This document shows positions 49,101 to 61,300 of a DNA stretch of 64,000 bases, one piece after another. Under the pieces are notes generated by a model. It worked only from the letters and a program-made list of their open reading frames with translations, did not search any database and was not told where the DNA came from. The first letter of the stretch is position 1. Every line of letters starts with the position of its first letter. This DNA comes from Avena insularis. Lineage: Eukaryota; Streptophyta; Magnoliopsida; Poales; Poaceae. Where the stretch lies: positions 372,001 through 436,000 of the forward strand of contig JAJUPC010000038.1 of assembly GCA_023614405.1 (NCBI GenBank), written 5' to 3'. The position numbers and the translations under genes were made by a program.

Positions 49101-49976
49101 AACCTTTGTCAAACTTTGTGAATAATCAAACACTGTTTATTAACACATTCTGAGGTCAAATTTAGAATAAATAATTTATTCTTTTTAGGGTCTTTTAATT
49201 ATTTAAAATAGGCCTTTTCATTTATTCAAATAAGATTTAAATAATGTTTTTCAAACTCCATTTGAATTCTAAATCTTTCTAAATCTTTTTAGTAGGTTTT
49301 ATTTACTTAATAGGGTGTAAAATAATTCACCTTGAATTATTTAGAAAAGTTTTTAATATGATTTATTAATCATTTAAAATTGGATTTGTCTTTATTCAAA
49401 AAGAATTTGGTTTATGCCATTATATTTTATTTTGAAAAAAAATCTTTATCCATTATTTTATTTGGATTTGAATTATAATCATTCCATTTGCTTAAGGATT
49501 AGTTCAAGACTTGATTTGGCCTTTAAATATTCCTCATTTAATATTTCTATCTTTATCCTATAAAATCCATATCTTTTTATTTATAGAACCAAACTTGGTG
49601 ATTCCAATTTGTAAAAAACTTATTTAATATTTATTTATCTTTTAAAATCTTTTTAGGATTATTTGCTCACCATTTGGTATGGATTTTTAGATAGGTGCTT
49701 TATTAGCTTTGGAAATTCAATTTACTTATCTTATTAAATTCATAAGATTTTATCTATGGCTCCAAATTAAGTGAAACCAATTTATATGGTTTTATAATAT
49801 TTCTATTTGTCATTCATGATCATTTATAAAAGTTTGTTGACAAATTTTTATATGGATCAAATCCATAGTCTTAGAGATATCTTGGAAATGATTTTATTCC
49901 ATTAGGGTTTAGGGTTTGGATTTATTTTCCAAGTGTTTAAATTTCAAGATACATTCATTGAGTAATGCATTTGTAG
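46132..49976 (-). repeat. Family C array unit 2
   Basis: About 3.85 kb, near-identical to unit 1. Palindromes CTAAGTACTTAG (46499-46510) and CTCTACAGAG (46521-46530). A GC donor after AAAAAG is intact on the minus strand at 47153-47152. GC-rich leader 47940-49030 contains a Pro/Arg-rich open frame. Confidence 0.9.
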
Positions 49977-52900
49977 ACTTGTAATCCTAATCAACACATC
50001 TCACTAACCTCAAATAAACCTGCAACATAATAAGTTACAGCCACATGGGTCAATACATTTGAATTGTATTGGCAAGTGATACTATGGTAGTATAGTGGAG
50101 TCTATCATCTATATGCATTTGGCTAAGTGGAGCTTAGGCTTGCTTTGCTCAAAATAGATTTTCCTTATTATTTGAAAACACTAAGTTTTTGCTTGACAAA
50201 ATCACCCAAGGCATCTCCCAATAGAAATTGGTGATCCTTCAACCCTTGTTCAACCACAAGTTTTTAACTTAGAAATTGGGATGAGGAGATTCTTGATATA
50301 TTCCATGTCTTGATGCTCAAATTTTCCCTTACTAGGGACATAGATAAGTACTTAGATTTTTTACACTCTGTAGAGGTGGTGTACTTTCCCCACAAGACTT
50401 GGTTTCACCAAGATAAGATCTCTTAGAAGCCTTCCCTTAGACCAGAATGGACGCGCTCCAACCTATCAAACCCCTACCACCAACTGTCCATTTGGCTAAG
50501 TTATTAGAACCTATATGATCCAGGCAGAGCCCATAATACCAAGTGGCTGCACTTGAAGCTTCTCAACATTTGACATCTCAAATCTCTTTGTTCCTGGGTG
50601 GCCTTCCACAAGTGAGATACCAAGTTTTCCCCAGCATACTGGACTTGGTGATGCCCAAGTTTTCCCCAGCATACTGGACTTGCATAACCACTCAACACAA
50701 ACTATTCTTTCCATTCCACCCAGGTGTTTCATTCACTTAGTTGTTTTATTAAACAAAACACAAGTCCTTGACTTAGAAATATTCCATAGCATGAATAAAT
50801 CCACCCTTGTTTTCTACTAGATAAGCTAGGCATGATAGTGGTAGGAATCTTAACTTAGGAAAATTCTACTAAGGTTTCATCTACTAGGATTTCCCATGGC
50901 ATAGTTTATACTTAGAAAAAATTCCATGCAAGTCCTACTTAGAAATATCACTAATGCATAGTGAAAATAATGGGACAAAAGTATGAAGGATCACTTGCAT
51001 TTTTGGTAGAGAATATAAGTTCACTCCTTGTCCTTGCAATATTCACACTCTTAAATTCACTACAATTCAATCAAGCAAGGCACAAATTCAATCTACCATT
51101 CAAGCAACATCACATAAAATAATAGAACCAAAACAATGCATGCAAGCATGCCAAAGATTGTTTTATTTGGAAAAGTGGTTTCTAATGGGGTATAAACATT
51201 TGAAAACACCTATTGGTCATTTGATAAAGTGACAAAACCATTTGCAAAAGATTTTATCTATAAACCATTTTTTAAAATCAAAACAATATTTTATGTGGTT
51301 GAAAAATGCCTTTAGCAAAGTCCAATGATATAAAATTTGCAAAAATTGGACGTGTGGTTTGAAAGTTATGGATTTTACAAATTTGGTCATCTAATAGACA
51401 AGTTTCTGTTTTTAAAACAGATTCCAGGCCACGTGTCGTGTTGCTATTGGTCTGTACCGCTTCGTTCGGATTGACAGATGAGAGGCGTTGGATCTAAGTG
51501 AGGACGAACGATGCATATGAGCTCGTACCCTTTCGCTTAAGTTAATCTGTCGTGGCGCTTGGATCTGAATCCTACGGTGCACAACACGCTTACCATCGAG
51601 TGGCGGCGCTGGCGGCGGCAGATGGCAGCGCGTGCTCTAGCTACGGCGGAGCTGGTGATAGAGGAAGCAGCAAGGGTAGAGGAAAAGGTCACCGGGTTTG
51701 CAGCTTGCTGCTGATGCTCAAGGTGCTTGCCGCTTGTTGAGGGGCGCACGGTGGTGACGGTGATTGCTCGCCGGAGATGCCTAGCGACGGGCTTGTACTG
51801 TCGCGGTCGGAGACGAGGTTGTAGATCACGTGCGGTTGTTTGCCGAGCACCTGGACATGCATAAGACACAGGCGAACAAAACTGCATGATCCACTGGTCG
51901 AGGCGCGCACGGAGTCGAGTTCTAGGGCTCACTGGAGTTGCGGGGGTGATCGGTGGCGCACTGGTGAAGACGCTGCCGATGTTCTGGACCGAGAGAGGTT
52001 GACCTAGGAGTACTGGGAGATGCGCCAGAGTCTGTGGGTCAAGCTCGTATGGTCGAGGGGGCGAGGGGCGACGGAGACTGGCCAGAATTGCTGCCGGAGA
52101 GCGTCGGAGGCAGTGGGGTTCGGGTGAGTAATTTGTGCATCCCGGTGGCGGGGAGGATGTGGCGACAGAGGGGAAAGAGAGAGGGCGTCGAGGCGCTTTA
52201 ACGTGCATGGTCGCAGGGGGTAAAGGCTGCGTCAATGCCGCGAATTAAATCGAGCATTCAACGGCTAAAACAGCCGGCGAGGTGAGGGGGAGAAGAACTC
52301 GCGGCGGGTGAGGAAGAAAGCTAGGAAGTGGGACCTGGGTGTCTGCGAGGGAGAAAGAGGTGGGGTGGGTCCAAGTCGTCAGCGACGCCGTGGGTCAATT
52401 CACGAGTGAAAATGATTCGCTGCGGGTGGGGTGGGAAGATGGGCTTGTTGGGCCAGTGGGTCTTGCTGGGCTGGTTCGACCTTGTTCATTTGTTTTGTTC
52501 TGTTTCTTTTTCTTTTCCATTTCTTTTATTCTATTTTGATTTTGATTAAACAATTCAAACACTCATTTGAATTCAAACCTTTGTCAAACTTTGTGAATAA
52601 TCAAACACTGTTTATTAACACATTATGAGGTCAAATTTAGAATAAATAATTTATTCTTTTTAGGGTCTTTTAATTATTTAAAATAGGCCTTTGCATTTAT
52701 TCAAATAAGATTTAAATAATGTTTTTCAAACTCCATTTGAATTCTAAATCTTTCCAAATCTTTTCAGTAGGTTTTATTTACTTAATAGGGTGTAAAATAA
52801 GTCACCTTGAATTATTTAGAAAAGTTTTTAATATGATTTATTAATCATTTAAAATTGGATTTGTCTTTATTCAAAAAGAATTTGGTTTATGCCATTTTAT

Positions 52901-53451
52901 TTTATTTTGAAAAAAATTCTTTATCCATTATTTTATTTGGATTTGAATTATAATCATTCCATTTGCTTAAGGATTAGTTCAAGACTTGATTTGGCCTTTA
53001 AATATTCCTCATTTAATATTTCTATCTTTATCCTATAAAATCCATATCTTTTTATTTATAGAACCAAACTTGGTGATTCCAATTTGTAAAAAACTTATTT
53101 AATATTTATTTATCTTTTAAAATATTTTTAGGATTATTTGCTCACCATTTGGTATGGATTTTTAGATAGGTGCTTTATTAGCTTTGGAAATTCAATTTAC
53201 TTATCTAATTAAATTCATAATATTTTATCTATGGCTCCAAATTAAGTGAAACCAATTTATATGGTTTTATAATATTTCTATTTGTCATTCTTGATCATTT
53301 ATAAAAGTTTGTTGACAAATTTTTATATGGATCAAATCCATAGTCTTTGAGATATCTTGGAAATGATTTTATTCCATTAGGGTTTAGGGTTTGGATTTTT
53401 TTTCCAAGTGTTTAAATTTCAAGATACATTCATTGAGGAATTCATTTGTAG
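49977..53451 (-). repeat. Family C array unit 3, with 387-bp deletion
   Basis: About 3.47 kb. CTTTAGCAAAG is joined directly to TCCAATGATA at 51321, removing the equivalent of 43614-44000. Palindromes at 50345-50354 and 50366-50375. The leader holds a 232-codon minus-strand open frame (52235-51537). Confidence 0.9.
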
Positions 53452-56400
53452 ACTTGTAATCCTAATCAACACAACTCACTAACCTCAAACAAACCTGCAA
53501 CATAATAAGTTACAGCCACATGGGTCAATACATTTGAATTGTATTGGCAAGTGATACTATGGTAGTATAGTGGAGTCTATCATCTATATGCATTTGGCTA
53601 AGTGGAGCTTAGGCTTGCTTTGCTCAAAATAGATTTTCCTTATTATTTGAAAACACTAAGTTTTTGCTTGACAAAATCACCCAAGGCATCTCCCAATAGA
53701 AATTGGTGATCCTTCAACCCTTGTTAACCCACAAGTTTTTAACTTAGAAATTGGGATGAGGAGATTCTTGATATATTCCATGTCTTGATGCTCAAATTTT
53801 CCCTTACCAGGGACATGGATAAGTACTTAGATTTTTTACACTCTGTAGAGGTGGTGTACTTTCCCCACAAGACTTGGTTTCACCAAGACAAGATCTCTTA
53901 GAAGCCTTCCCTTAGACCAGAATGGACGTGCTCCAACCTATCAAACCCCTACCACCAACTGTCCATTTGGCTAAGTTATTGGAACCTATATGATCCAGGC
54001 AGAGCCCATAATACCAAGTGGCTGCACTTGAAGCTTCTCAACATTTGACATCTCAAATCTCTTTGTTCCTGGGTGGCCTTCCACAAGTGAGATACCAAGT
54101 TTTCCCCAGCATACTGGACTTGGTGATGCCCAAGTTTTCCCCAGCATACTGGACTTGCATAACCACTCAACACAAACTATTCTTTCCATTCCACCCAGGT
54201 GTTTCATTCACTTCGTTGTTTTATTAAACAAAACACAAGTCCTTGACTTAGAAATATTCCATAGCATGAATAAATCCACCCTTGTTTTCTACTAGGTAAG
54301 CTAGGCATGATAGTGGTAGGAATCTTAACTTAGGAAAATTCTACTAAGGTTTCATCTACTAGGATTTCCCATGGCATAGTTTATACTTAGAAAAAATTCC
54401 ATGCAAGTCCTACTTAGAAATATCACTAATGCATAGTGAAAATAATGGGACAAAAGTATGAAGGATCACTTGCATTTTTGGTAGAGAATATAAGTTCACT
54501 CCTTGTCCTTGCAATATTCACACTCTTAAATTCACGACAATTCAATCAAGAAAGGCACAAATTCAATCTACCATTCAAGCAACATCACACAAAATAATAG
54601 AACCAAAACAATGCATGCAAGCATGCCAAAGATTGTTTTATTTGGAAAAGTGGTTTGTAATGGGTTATAAACCTTTGAAAACACCTATTGGTCATTTTAT
54701 AAAGTGACAAAACCATTTGCAAAAGATTTTATCTATAAACCATTTTTTAAAATCAAAACAATATTTTATGTGGTTGAAAAATGCCTTTAGCAAAGTCCAA
54801 TGATATAAAATTTGCAAAAATTGGACGTGCGGTTTGAAAGTTATGGATTTTACAAATTTGGTCATCTAATAAACAAGTTTCTGTTTTTAAAACAGATTCC
54901 AGGCCACGTGTCGTGTTGCTATTGGTCTGTACCGCTTCGTTCGGATCGACAGATGCGAGGCGTTGGATCTAAGTGAGGACGAACGGTGCATATGAGCTCG
55001 TACCCTTTCACTTAAGTTGACCTGTCGTGGCGCTTGGATCTGAATCCTACGGTGCACAACACGCTTACCATCGAGTGGCGGCGCTGGCGGCGGCAGATGG
55101 CGGCGCGTGCTCTGGCTACGGCGGAGCTGGTGATAGAGGAAGCAGCAAGGGTAGAGGAAAAGCTCACCGGGTTCGCAGCTTGCTGCTGATGCTCAAGGTG
55201 CTTGCCGCTTGTCGAGGGGCGCACGGTGGTGACGGTGATTGCTCGCCGGAGATGCCTAGCGACGGGCTTGTACTGTCGCGGTCGGAGACGAGGTTGTAGA
55301 TCACGTGCGGTTGTTTGCCGAGCACCTGGACATGCATAAGACACAGGCGAACAAAACTGCATGATCCACTGGTCGAGGCGCGCACGAAGTCGAGTTCTAG
55401 GGCTCACCGGAGTTGCGGGGGTGATCGGTGGCGCACTGGTGAAGACGCTGCCGATGTTCTGGACCGAGAGAGGTTGATCTAGGAGTACTGGGAGATGCGC
55501 CAGAGTTTGTGAGTCAAGCTCGTCTGGTCGAGGGGGCGAGGGGCGACGGAGACTGGCAAGAATTGCCGCCGGAGAGCGTCGGACGCAGTGGGGTTCGGGT
55601 GAGTAATTTGTGCAGCCCGGTGGTGGGGAGGGTGTGGCGACGGAGGGGAAAGAGAGAGGGCGTCGAGGCGCTTTAATGAGCATGGTAGCAGGGGTAAAGG
55701 CTGCGTCAATGCCGCGAATTAAATAGAGCATTCAACGACGGAAACAGCCGGCGAGGTGAGGGGGAGAAGAAGTCGCGGCGGGTGAGGAAGAAAGCTAGGA
55801 AGTGGGACCTCGATGTCTGCGAGAGAGAAAGAGGTGGGGTGGGTCCAAGTCGTCAGCGACGTTGTGAGTCAATTCGCGAGTGAAAACGATTCACTGCGGG
55901 TAGGGTGGGAAGATGGGCTTGCTGGGCCAGTGGGTCTTGCTGGGCTGGGTCGACCTTGTTCTTTTTTTTTGTTCTGTTTCTTTTTCTTTTCCCATTTCTT
56001 TTATTCTGTTATGATTTTGATTAAACAATTCAAACACTCAATTGAATTCAAACCTTTGTCAAACATTCTGAATAATCAAACACTGTTTATTAACACATTC
56101 TGAGGTCAAATTTAGAATAAATAATTTATTCTTTTTAGGGTCTTTTAATTATTTAAAATAGGCCTTTGCATTTATTCAAATAAGATTTAAATAATGTTTT
56201 TCAAACTCCATTTGAACTCTAAATCTTTCCAAATCTTTTCAGTAGGTTTTATTTACTTAATAGGGTGTAAAATAATTCACCTTGAATTATTTAGAAAAGT
56301 TTTTAATATGATTTATTAATCATTTAAAATTGGATTTGTCTTTATTCAAAAAGAATTTGGTTTATGCCATTTTATTTCATTTTGAAAAAAATTCTTTATC

Positions 56401-56885
56401 CATTATTTTATTTGGATTTGAATTATAATCATTCCATTTGCTTCAGGATTAGGTCAAGACTTGATTTGGCCTTTAAATATTCCTCATTTAATATTTCTAT
56501 CTTTATCCTCTAAAATCCATATCTTTTTATTTATAGAACCAAACTTGGTGATTCCAATTTGTAAAAAACTTATTTAATATTTATTTATCTTTTTAAATCT
56601 TTTTAGGATTATTTGATCACCATTTGGTATGGATTTTTAGATAGGTGCTTTATTAGCTTTGGAAATTCAATTTCCTTATCTTATTAAATTCATAAGATTT
56701 TATCTATAGCTCCAAATTAAGTGAAACCGATTTATATGGTTTTATAATATTTCTATTTGTCATTCTTGATCATTTATAAACGTTTGTTGACAAAATTTTA
56801 TATGGATCAAATCCATAGTCTTGGAGATATCTTGGAAATGATTTTATTCCATTAGGGTTTAGGGTTTGGATTTTTTTTCCAAGTT
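53452..56885 (-). repeat. Family C array unit 4, same deletion as unit 3
   Basis: About 3.43 kb. It has the identical deletion junction at about 54796, so units 3 and 4 share a parent. Palindromes at 53820-53829 and 53841-53850. The leader holds a 239-codon minus-strand open frame (55731-55012). The single LTR end 56886-57013 follows. Confidence 0.9.
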
Positions 56886-57018
56886 TGTTCAAGATGGGAT
56901 TTTAAGTTTCCATTTAGAAACAAAAGTTTATTTTCACCCTAATTTTCAACAATTATTTATTTTGTTTATTTATTTTTCACATTACAAGATTTGGAAAATC
57001 TTGGGATGTGACAAGAAT

Positions 57019-57159
57019 CATACCCAAGACTTAGATGATGCTAACCAACATTTAAGAGAAGACATCATAGACTTAGCAATGGAATCATGTGATCAAGATC
57101 GACAGATTGCCTCTAGGGATGCCCTAATAGCTAACTTGGCAAGTGAGTGGGGATTATAA
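57019..57159 (+). pseudogene. Element B extra ORF 1, C-terminal part
   Basis: It continues exactly in frame with 42015 once the insertion and one AGAAT copy are removed: HTQDLDDANQHL, then a charged helix and a C-terminus ending SEWGL-stop (TAA 57157-57159). Heptad-like Leu/Ile spacing suggests a coiled coil. It confirms that the nested LTR split a pre-existing ORF. Confidence 0.75.
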
Positions 57160-57360
57160 TGTAATCCGTTAGATGGACCACCACACTTGTTGTTTTCTCG
57201 CCAAAAATTTGCCTAAGATAAGTTTGGACCATAAAGTTTGTGTTGGATCTTGTATGACATGACTTGTGTGTTTGATGATAACAATGTGCTTGTGTTCTTT
57301 TGTCTTGTGAATTTTTCTCTACTTGTATTGATTCTAACCTTTCTCTATCTTATACAATAG

Positions 57361-58209
57361 ATGCCTAACGTTGTTATCAGCACTGCCGAGGAGTTCAAGG
57401 GAACTCGTTTCGGTTCTCGTCTCATAGAGCTCACTAGTGTGCTCAACCTTCCACTTCATAGCATCATGACACTTCATCTCACCAAGTTTGAGAGGAAGGA
57501 CCTTTGGGGCTTCAGAGTCACACAGCCGGGACACCAGGCAGAGCCACCCACGGAGGCTATCACCTTCAAGCTGACGCATGATGACAAGGAGAGAGGCTTA
57601 GATGTAGTCATGCAGGAATTGCTTGGATGCCTGGTTGGGAGACACTCCACCGAGCTTAGAGGTCTCTACTTTCACCCATTCGGGAGACGCGACGAGGAGG
57701 GTGAGGCTATAGAGTACAATGACGCTACTAGAGAGACGATGGAGCCAATTCGTCTGTACCTTCAGGACCTAGAGGGTCTTCTTAGACATGTTGACACTCA
57801 TAGGACTAACGTCATGCTTAGCAATGACGAGATCCAGGTTCAGCTGCGGGAGAAGGACAAGATCTTCCCGGAACAAGACGAGATCGTCAAAGAGATGGAG
57901 GCCAGATTTGAGATCCAGGACAAGAAGTTCAAAAGCTAGGAGAAAAGAGTCCAAGACATGAACAAGAAGATCAGGGAGATGAAGGATGAGTTAGAGGCCA
58001 AGGACTTCGAGCTTGAGCACCAGCAGGGAGTGATCGAGAGGCTTCGCTCACAGAAGAGGGCTCTTAGGGACAATATTGAGGCCTTGACCACTAGTGTTGA
58101 GGAGTACAAGACCGCCATGGAGAATGCATGTCTTACCCTTGTTGACGTAGAGGTCGGCATGGAGGAGTACTATAGACTACTCAACTATCTTTCATCTATC
58201 GTACTTTGA
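57361..58209 (+). pseudogene. Element B extra ORF 2 (globular domain plus coiled coil)
   Basis: It starts at ATG 57361, immediately after ATACAATAG with CTAAC at 57334-57338, a strong plant-type 3' splice site. The first 192 codons run to an internal TAG at 57937-57939, and the same frame resumes to 58209. Residues 1-110 are globular with GTRFGSRLIE at the start; residues 125-265 are Glu/Lys/Arg-rich with heptads, a likely coiled coil. It is in the same place as the extra ORF of element A (8514-9317) and shares the GLY-and-RRD-type block after a GRH segment. Role unknown; a structural or nucleic-acid chaperone role would be a guess. Confidence 0.8.
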
Positions 58210-58399
58210 TTATTGAGTCACAATGACTATGCAACATGTGGATGGCTTGCTATGGTGTGTTTGCATTTTCAAAACTTGTTGTTATGTCGTTCAAAATTTA
58301 TGTTATTTTTAGCTTGGTTATTGTGATTGTTTCTATGTGATGTATTGTGCATGTTAAGCATCTATAGGTATCTCATTCTTATCCTTATTGAAACCACAG

Positions 58400-61300
58400 A
58401 TACCTCCCCGTCGTGCCAACCCCAACCAAAACAACAACAATAACGTCACTCCCGAGATGTAGCAGTTGATGACAACACAAGCTCAACTGATGCAGATGAT
58501 GAAACAGTTCATGCAGAACCAGAATTAGAACAACAAAAACAACAACAATAACAACAACAACAACAACAATAATCAGAATAATCCTCCAACATTTGACATG
58601 CTCACCCGATTTCTGAGACTAAGGCCTGCAAAGTTCTCGGGAACCACTGATCCAATGGTAGCCAATGATTGGTTACGTTCACTGAACAAGGACTTAGTGA
58701 CTGTTGGCTACACCGACGAGGAAAAGGTCAGATTCGCAGCACATCTGCTCGAAGGACCAGTAGCAACCTGGTGGGACAACTTTTAGATCACCACTCCCCT
58801 TGAGGATGTGACTTGGGATATTTTTGAGGATGGTTTTCGTACAGATCACATCTCATCCGGAGTGATGAACTTGAAGAAAAAGGAGTTCCACAATCTGAAG
58901 CAGCATCACTGCAGTGTGGCCGAGTACATTGAGGAATTCAACAATCTGGCGTGATATGCACCAGATGAAGTTGATACTGATGGTAAGAGGAAGGAGAAAT
59001 TCCTCGAAGGACTAAATGATGAGTTGAACCTGCAGTTGTCTATTGCCTATGTCCCAACCTATTAATCACTTTGTGACAAGGCTACCATCTTGGAAAACAA
59101 GATGAAACAAGTTGAGGGCAGAAAAAGCAAGCACAGCTCGGGATCGTCTCACAAGAATTCTCATCATGATGATAGTTGAAGTTCTGGATTCCACAAACAT
59201 GGGAAGTACAACAGCCACCATAACCACAACCTTCACCATGACAACAAGCATCATCGCAGTCATGACAATGACAAGTATAAGAGTCATAAGAGTGGACACA
59301 AGAGCCACCGTGGTGGGAGTGGTAATGGAAGTCGGCCTGTTAAGAAGGATTTTAGCCAAATTGAGTGCTACAAGTGTAAGAAGATGGGGCACTATGCTAA
59401 TGATTGCCCAGAAAAGAAGGTTGAAGGAACCAACAAGCCCAACCCTTTCCATAAGGGACAAGTGAACCACATTAATGAGGAAGAAATATATGAAGAGTCT
59501 GATGCTGTGGCTGGTAAGTTCAAGATCAATTCCTTTCCAGCACTTGTTCTTTTTGATACTAGCGCATCGCATTCATTCATATCAAGAGCATTTGTTGATA
59601 AAAATGGACTTCCAACTGAAAATATTGGGTGTCTTATAAAAGTAAGCTCTCACGCTGGAGAGATGATAGTGAGCCTTGGATGTTGAGGTCTAGTGATAGA
59701 ATTTGGGAAGCATAAGTTTCCAGTCAGTCTGATAATCCTAGATTCCCAAGGATTGGATGTCATTCTAGGAATGGATTGGATGACTAAGTATGAAGGAGTA
59801 CTAGATTGTGCCAATCGTACTGTCACACTCACAACCCAGGATAATAAAAGGATAAGATTCAAGTCTAACTTTGAATCAAAAGGGAGTAAGCTAAATTCTC
59901 TTAAGGGGGTTAGCATAGACAGTGTACTAATTGTGAGAGAGTATCCGGATGTGTTTCCGGAGGAATTGCCTGGAATGCCACTATATAGTGATGTTGAGTT
60001 TCTGATAGACTTACTGCCAGGATCTGGACCAATAGCAAAGACACCTTACAAGATGTCAGTTAATGAGTTGAAAGAACTCAAGAAACAGCTTGGGGAACAG
60101 TTGCAGAAAGGATTTATTCAACCAAGGATTAGGAGCAGTTTTGATGCAAGAAGGGAAAGTTGTGGCTTATGCCTCAAGACAACTCAAAGCTCATGAAGTG
60201 AATTATCCTAATCATGATTTGGAGTTAGCCTCTGTTGTCCATGCACTCAAAACATGGAGACATTATCTCTTGGGAAAACGTTGCGAAGTGTTCACAGATC
60301 ACAAAAGTTTGAAGTATATCTTCACTCAGAAATAAATCAACATGAAACAAAGAAGATGGTTAGAACTCATTAAGGACTATGACTTGAGTTTGCAATACCA
60401 CCCCGGTAAAGCAAATGTTGTAGCAGATGAATTAAGCCATAAAGTTTATGTGAATGGCCTCACTAAGGGATAATTTCCAGATGATCTGTGTGCCCAATTC
60501 AAAGATCTCAGATTGGAGATAGTTCCTGAAGGACATCTCATGTCATTGGATGTTCAACCCACATTATTGGACAAAATCAGGGAATCCCAAAAGTTGGACA
60601 AGGAAATTGAAGAGATTAAATGAAAAATTAGCAAAGGGAAAGCTAAAGGATTCCATGAAGACGAACAGGTACTTTATGGTATGGAAAAGTATCTGCATTC
60701 CGCAAGATCCGGAACTTCGGAAACGGATTTTACAAGAAGAACACAACTCACCATATTCCATTCATCCGGGTAACACCAAAATGTACATGGATGTGAAGGA
60801 AAGATTTTGGTGGAATAATCTCAAGAAGGACATTGCAGAACATATTGCTTTGTGTGATGTGTGTAGTAGAGTGAAAGCGGAACATCAAAAACCAGCAGGA
60901 TTGTTACAACCACTACCTATTCCTGATTGGAAGTGGGACAAGATTGGCATGGATTTCATCACCAGACTGCCAAGGACTAGATCAGGATATGATTCTATTT
61001 GGGTCGTGGTAGATCGCCTAACTAATGTGGCTCATTTCATACCCGTGAAGACAACCTATACAAGTGCTAAGTTAGCCAAGATTTGTATGAATAGGATTGT
61101 GTGTCTGCATGGAGTACCCAAGAGTATTGTGTCTAATAGAAGAACTCAATTCACTTCAAATTTTTGGAGGCAACTGCATGATTCATTGGGAACGAGATTA
61201 GAATTCAGCACTGCTTTTCATCCTCAAACTGATGGACAGACAGAAAGGACCAACCAAATTATAGAGGATATGTTGAGGGCATGTGCCCTAGACTATGGTG

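Larger units (their letters stand above)
42016..57013 (-). mobile_element. Family C LTR with fourfold tandem core amplification (14,998 bp)
   Basis: A single insertion flanked by a perfect duplication AGAAT (42011-42015, 57014-57018). The left end TGTAAGGTCCC and right end GGGATGTGACA are the termini of one family C LTR. Between them the LTR core is repeated head to tail four times: about 42270-46131, 46132-49976, 49977-53451 and 53452-56885. Each unit fuses the U3 side (GAATGCATTTG) to the U5 side (ACTTGTAATCC) and carries its own GC-rich leader, exon-like region and palindromes. There is no gag or pol. The bounding duplication shows that amplification happened within the inserted LTR, or that it was inserted already amplified. 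Confidence 0.93.

Noticed and set aside
42016..57013. Four separately inserted family C solo LTRs
   Set aside because: Internal junctions lack LTR termini and target duplications; only the outer ends have them.
42016..57013. Regularly spaced repeats as a CRISPR array or satellite
   Set aside because: Units are 3.4-3.9 kb LTR cores with promoter-like leaders in a plant-type sequence, not short repeats with unique spacers or a satellite monomer.
59066..59572. 168-codon minus-strand ORF with hydrophobic stretches
   Set aside because: Antisense of the His/Asp-rich gag linker and CCHC knuckle; Val/Met-rich runs come from complementing His/Asp codons.
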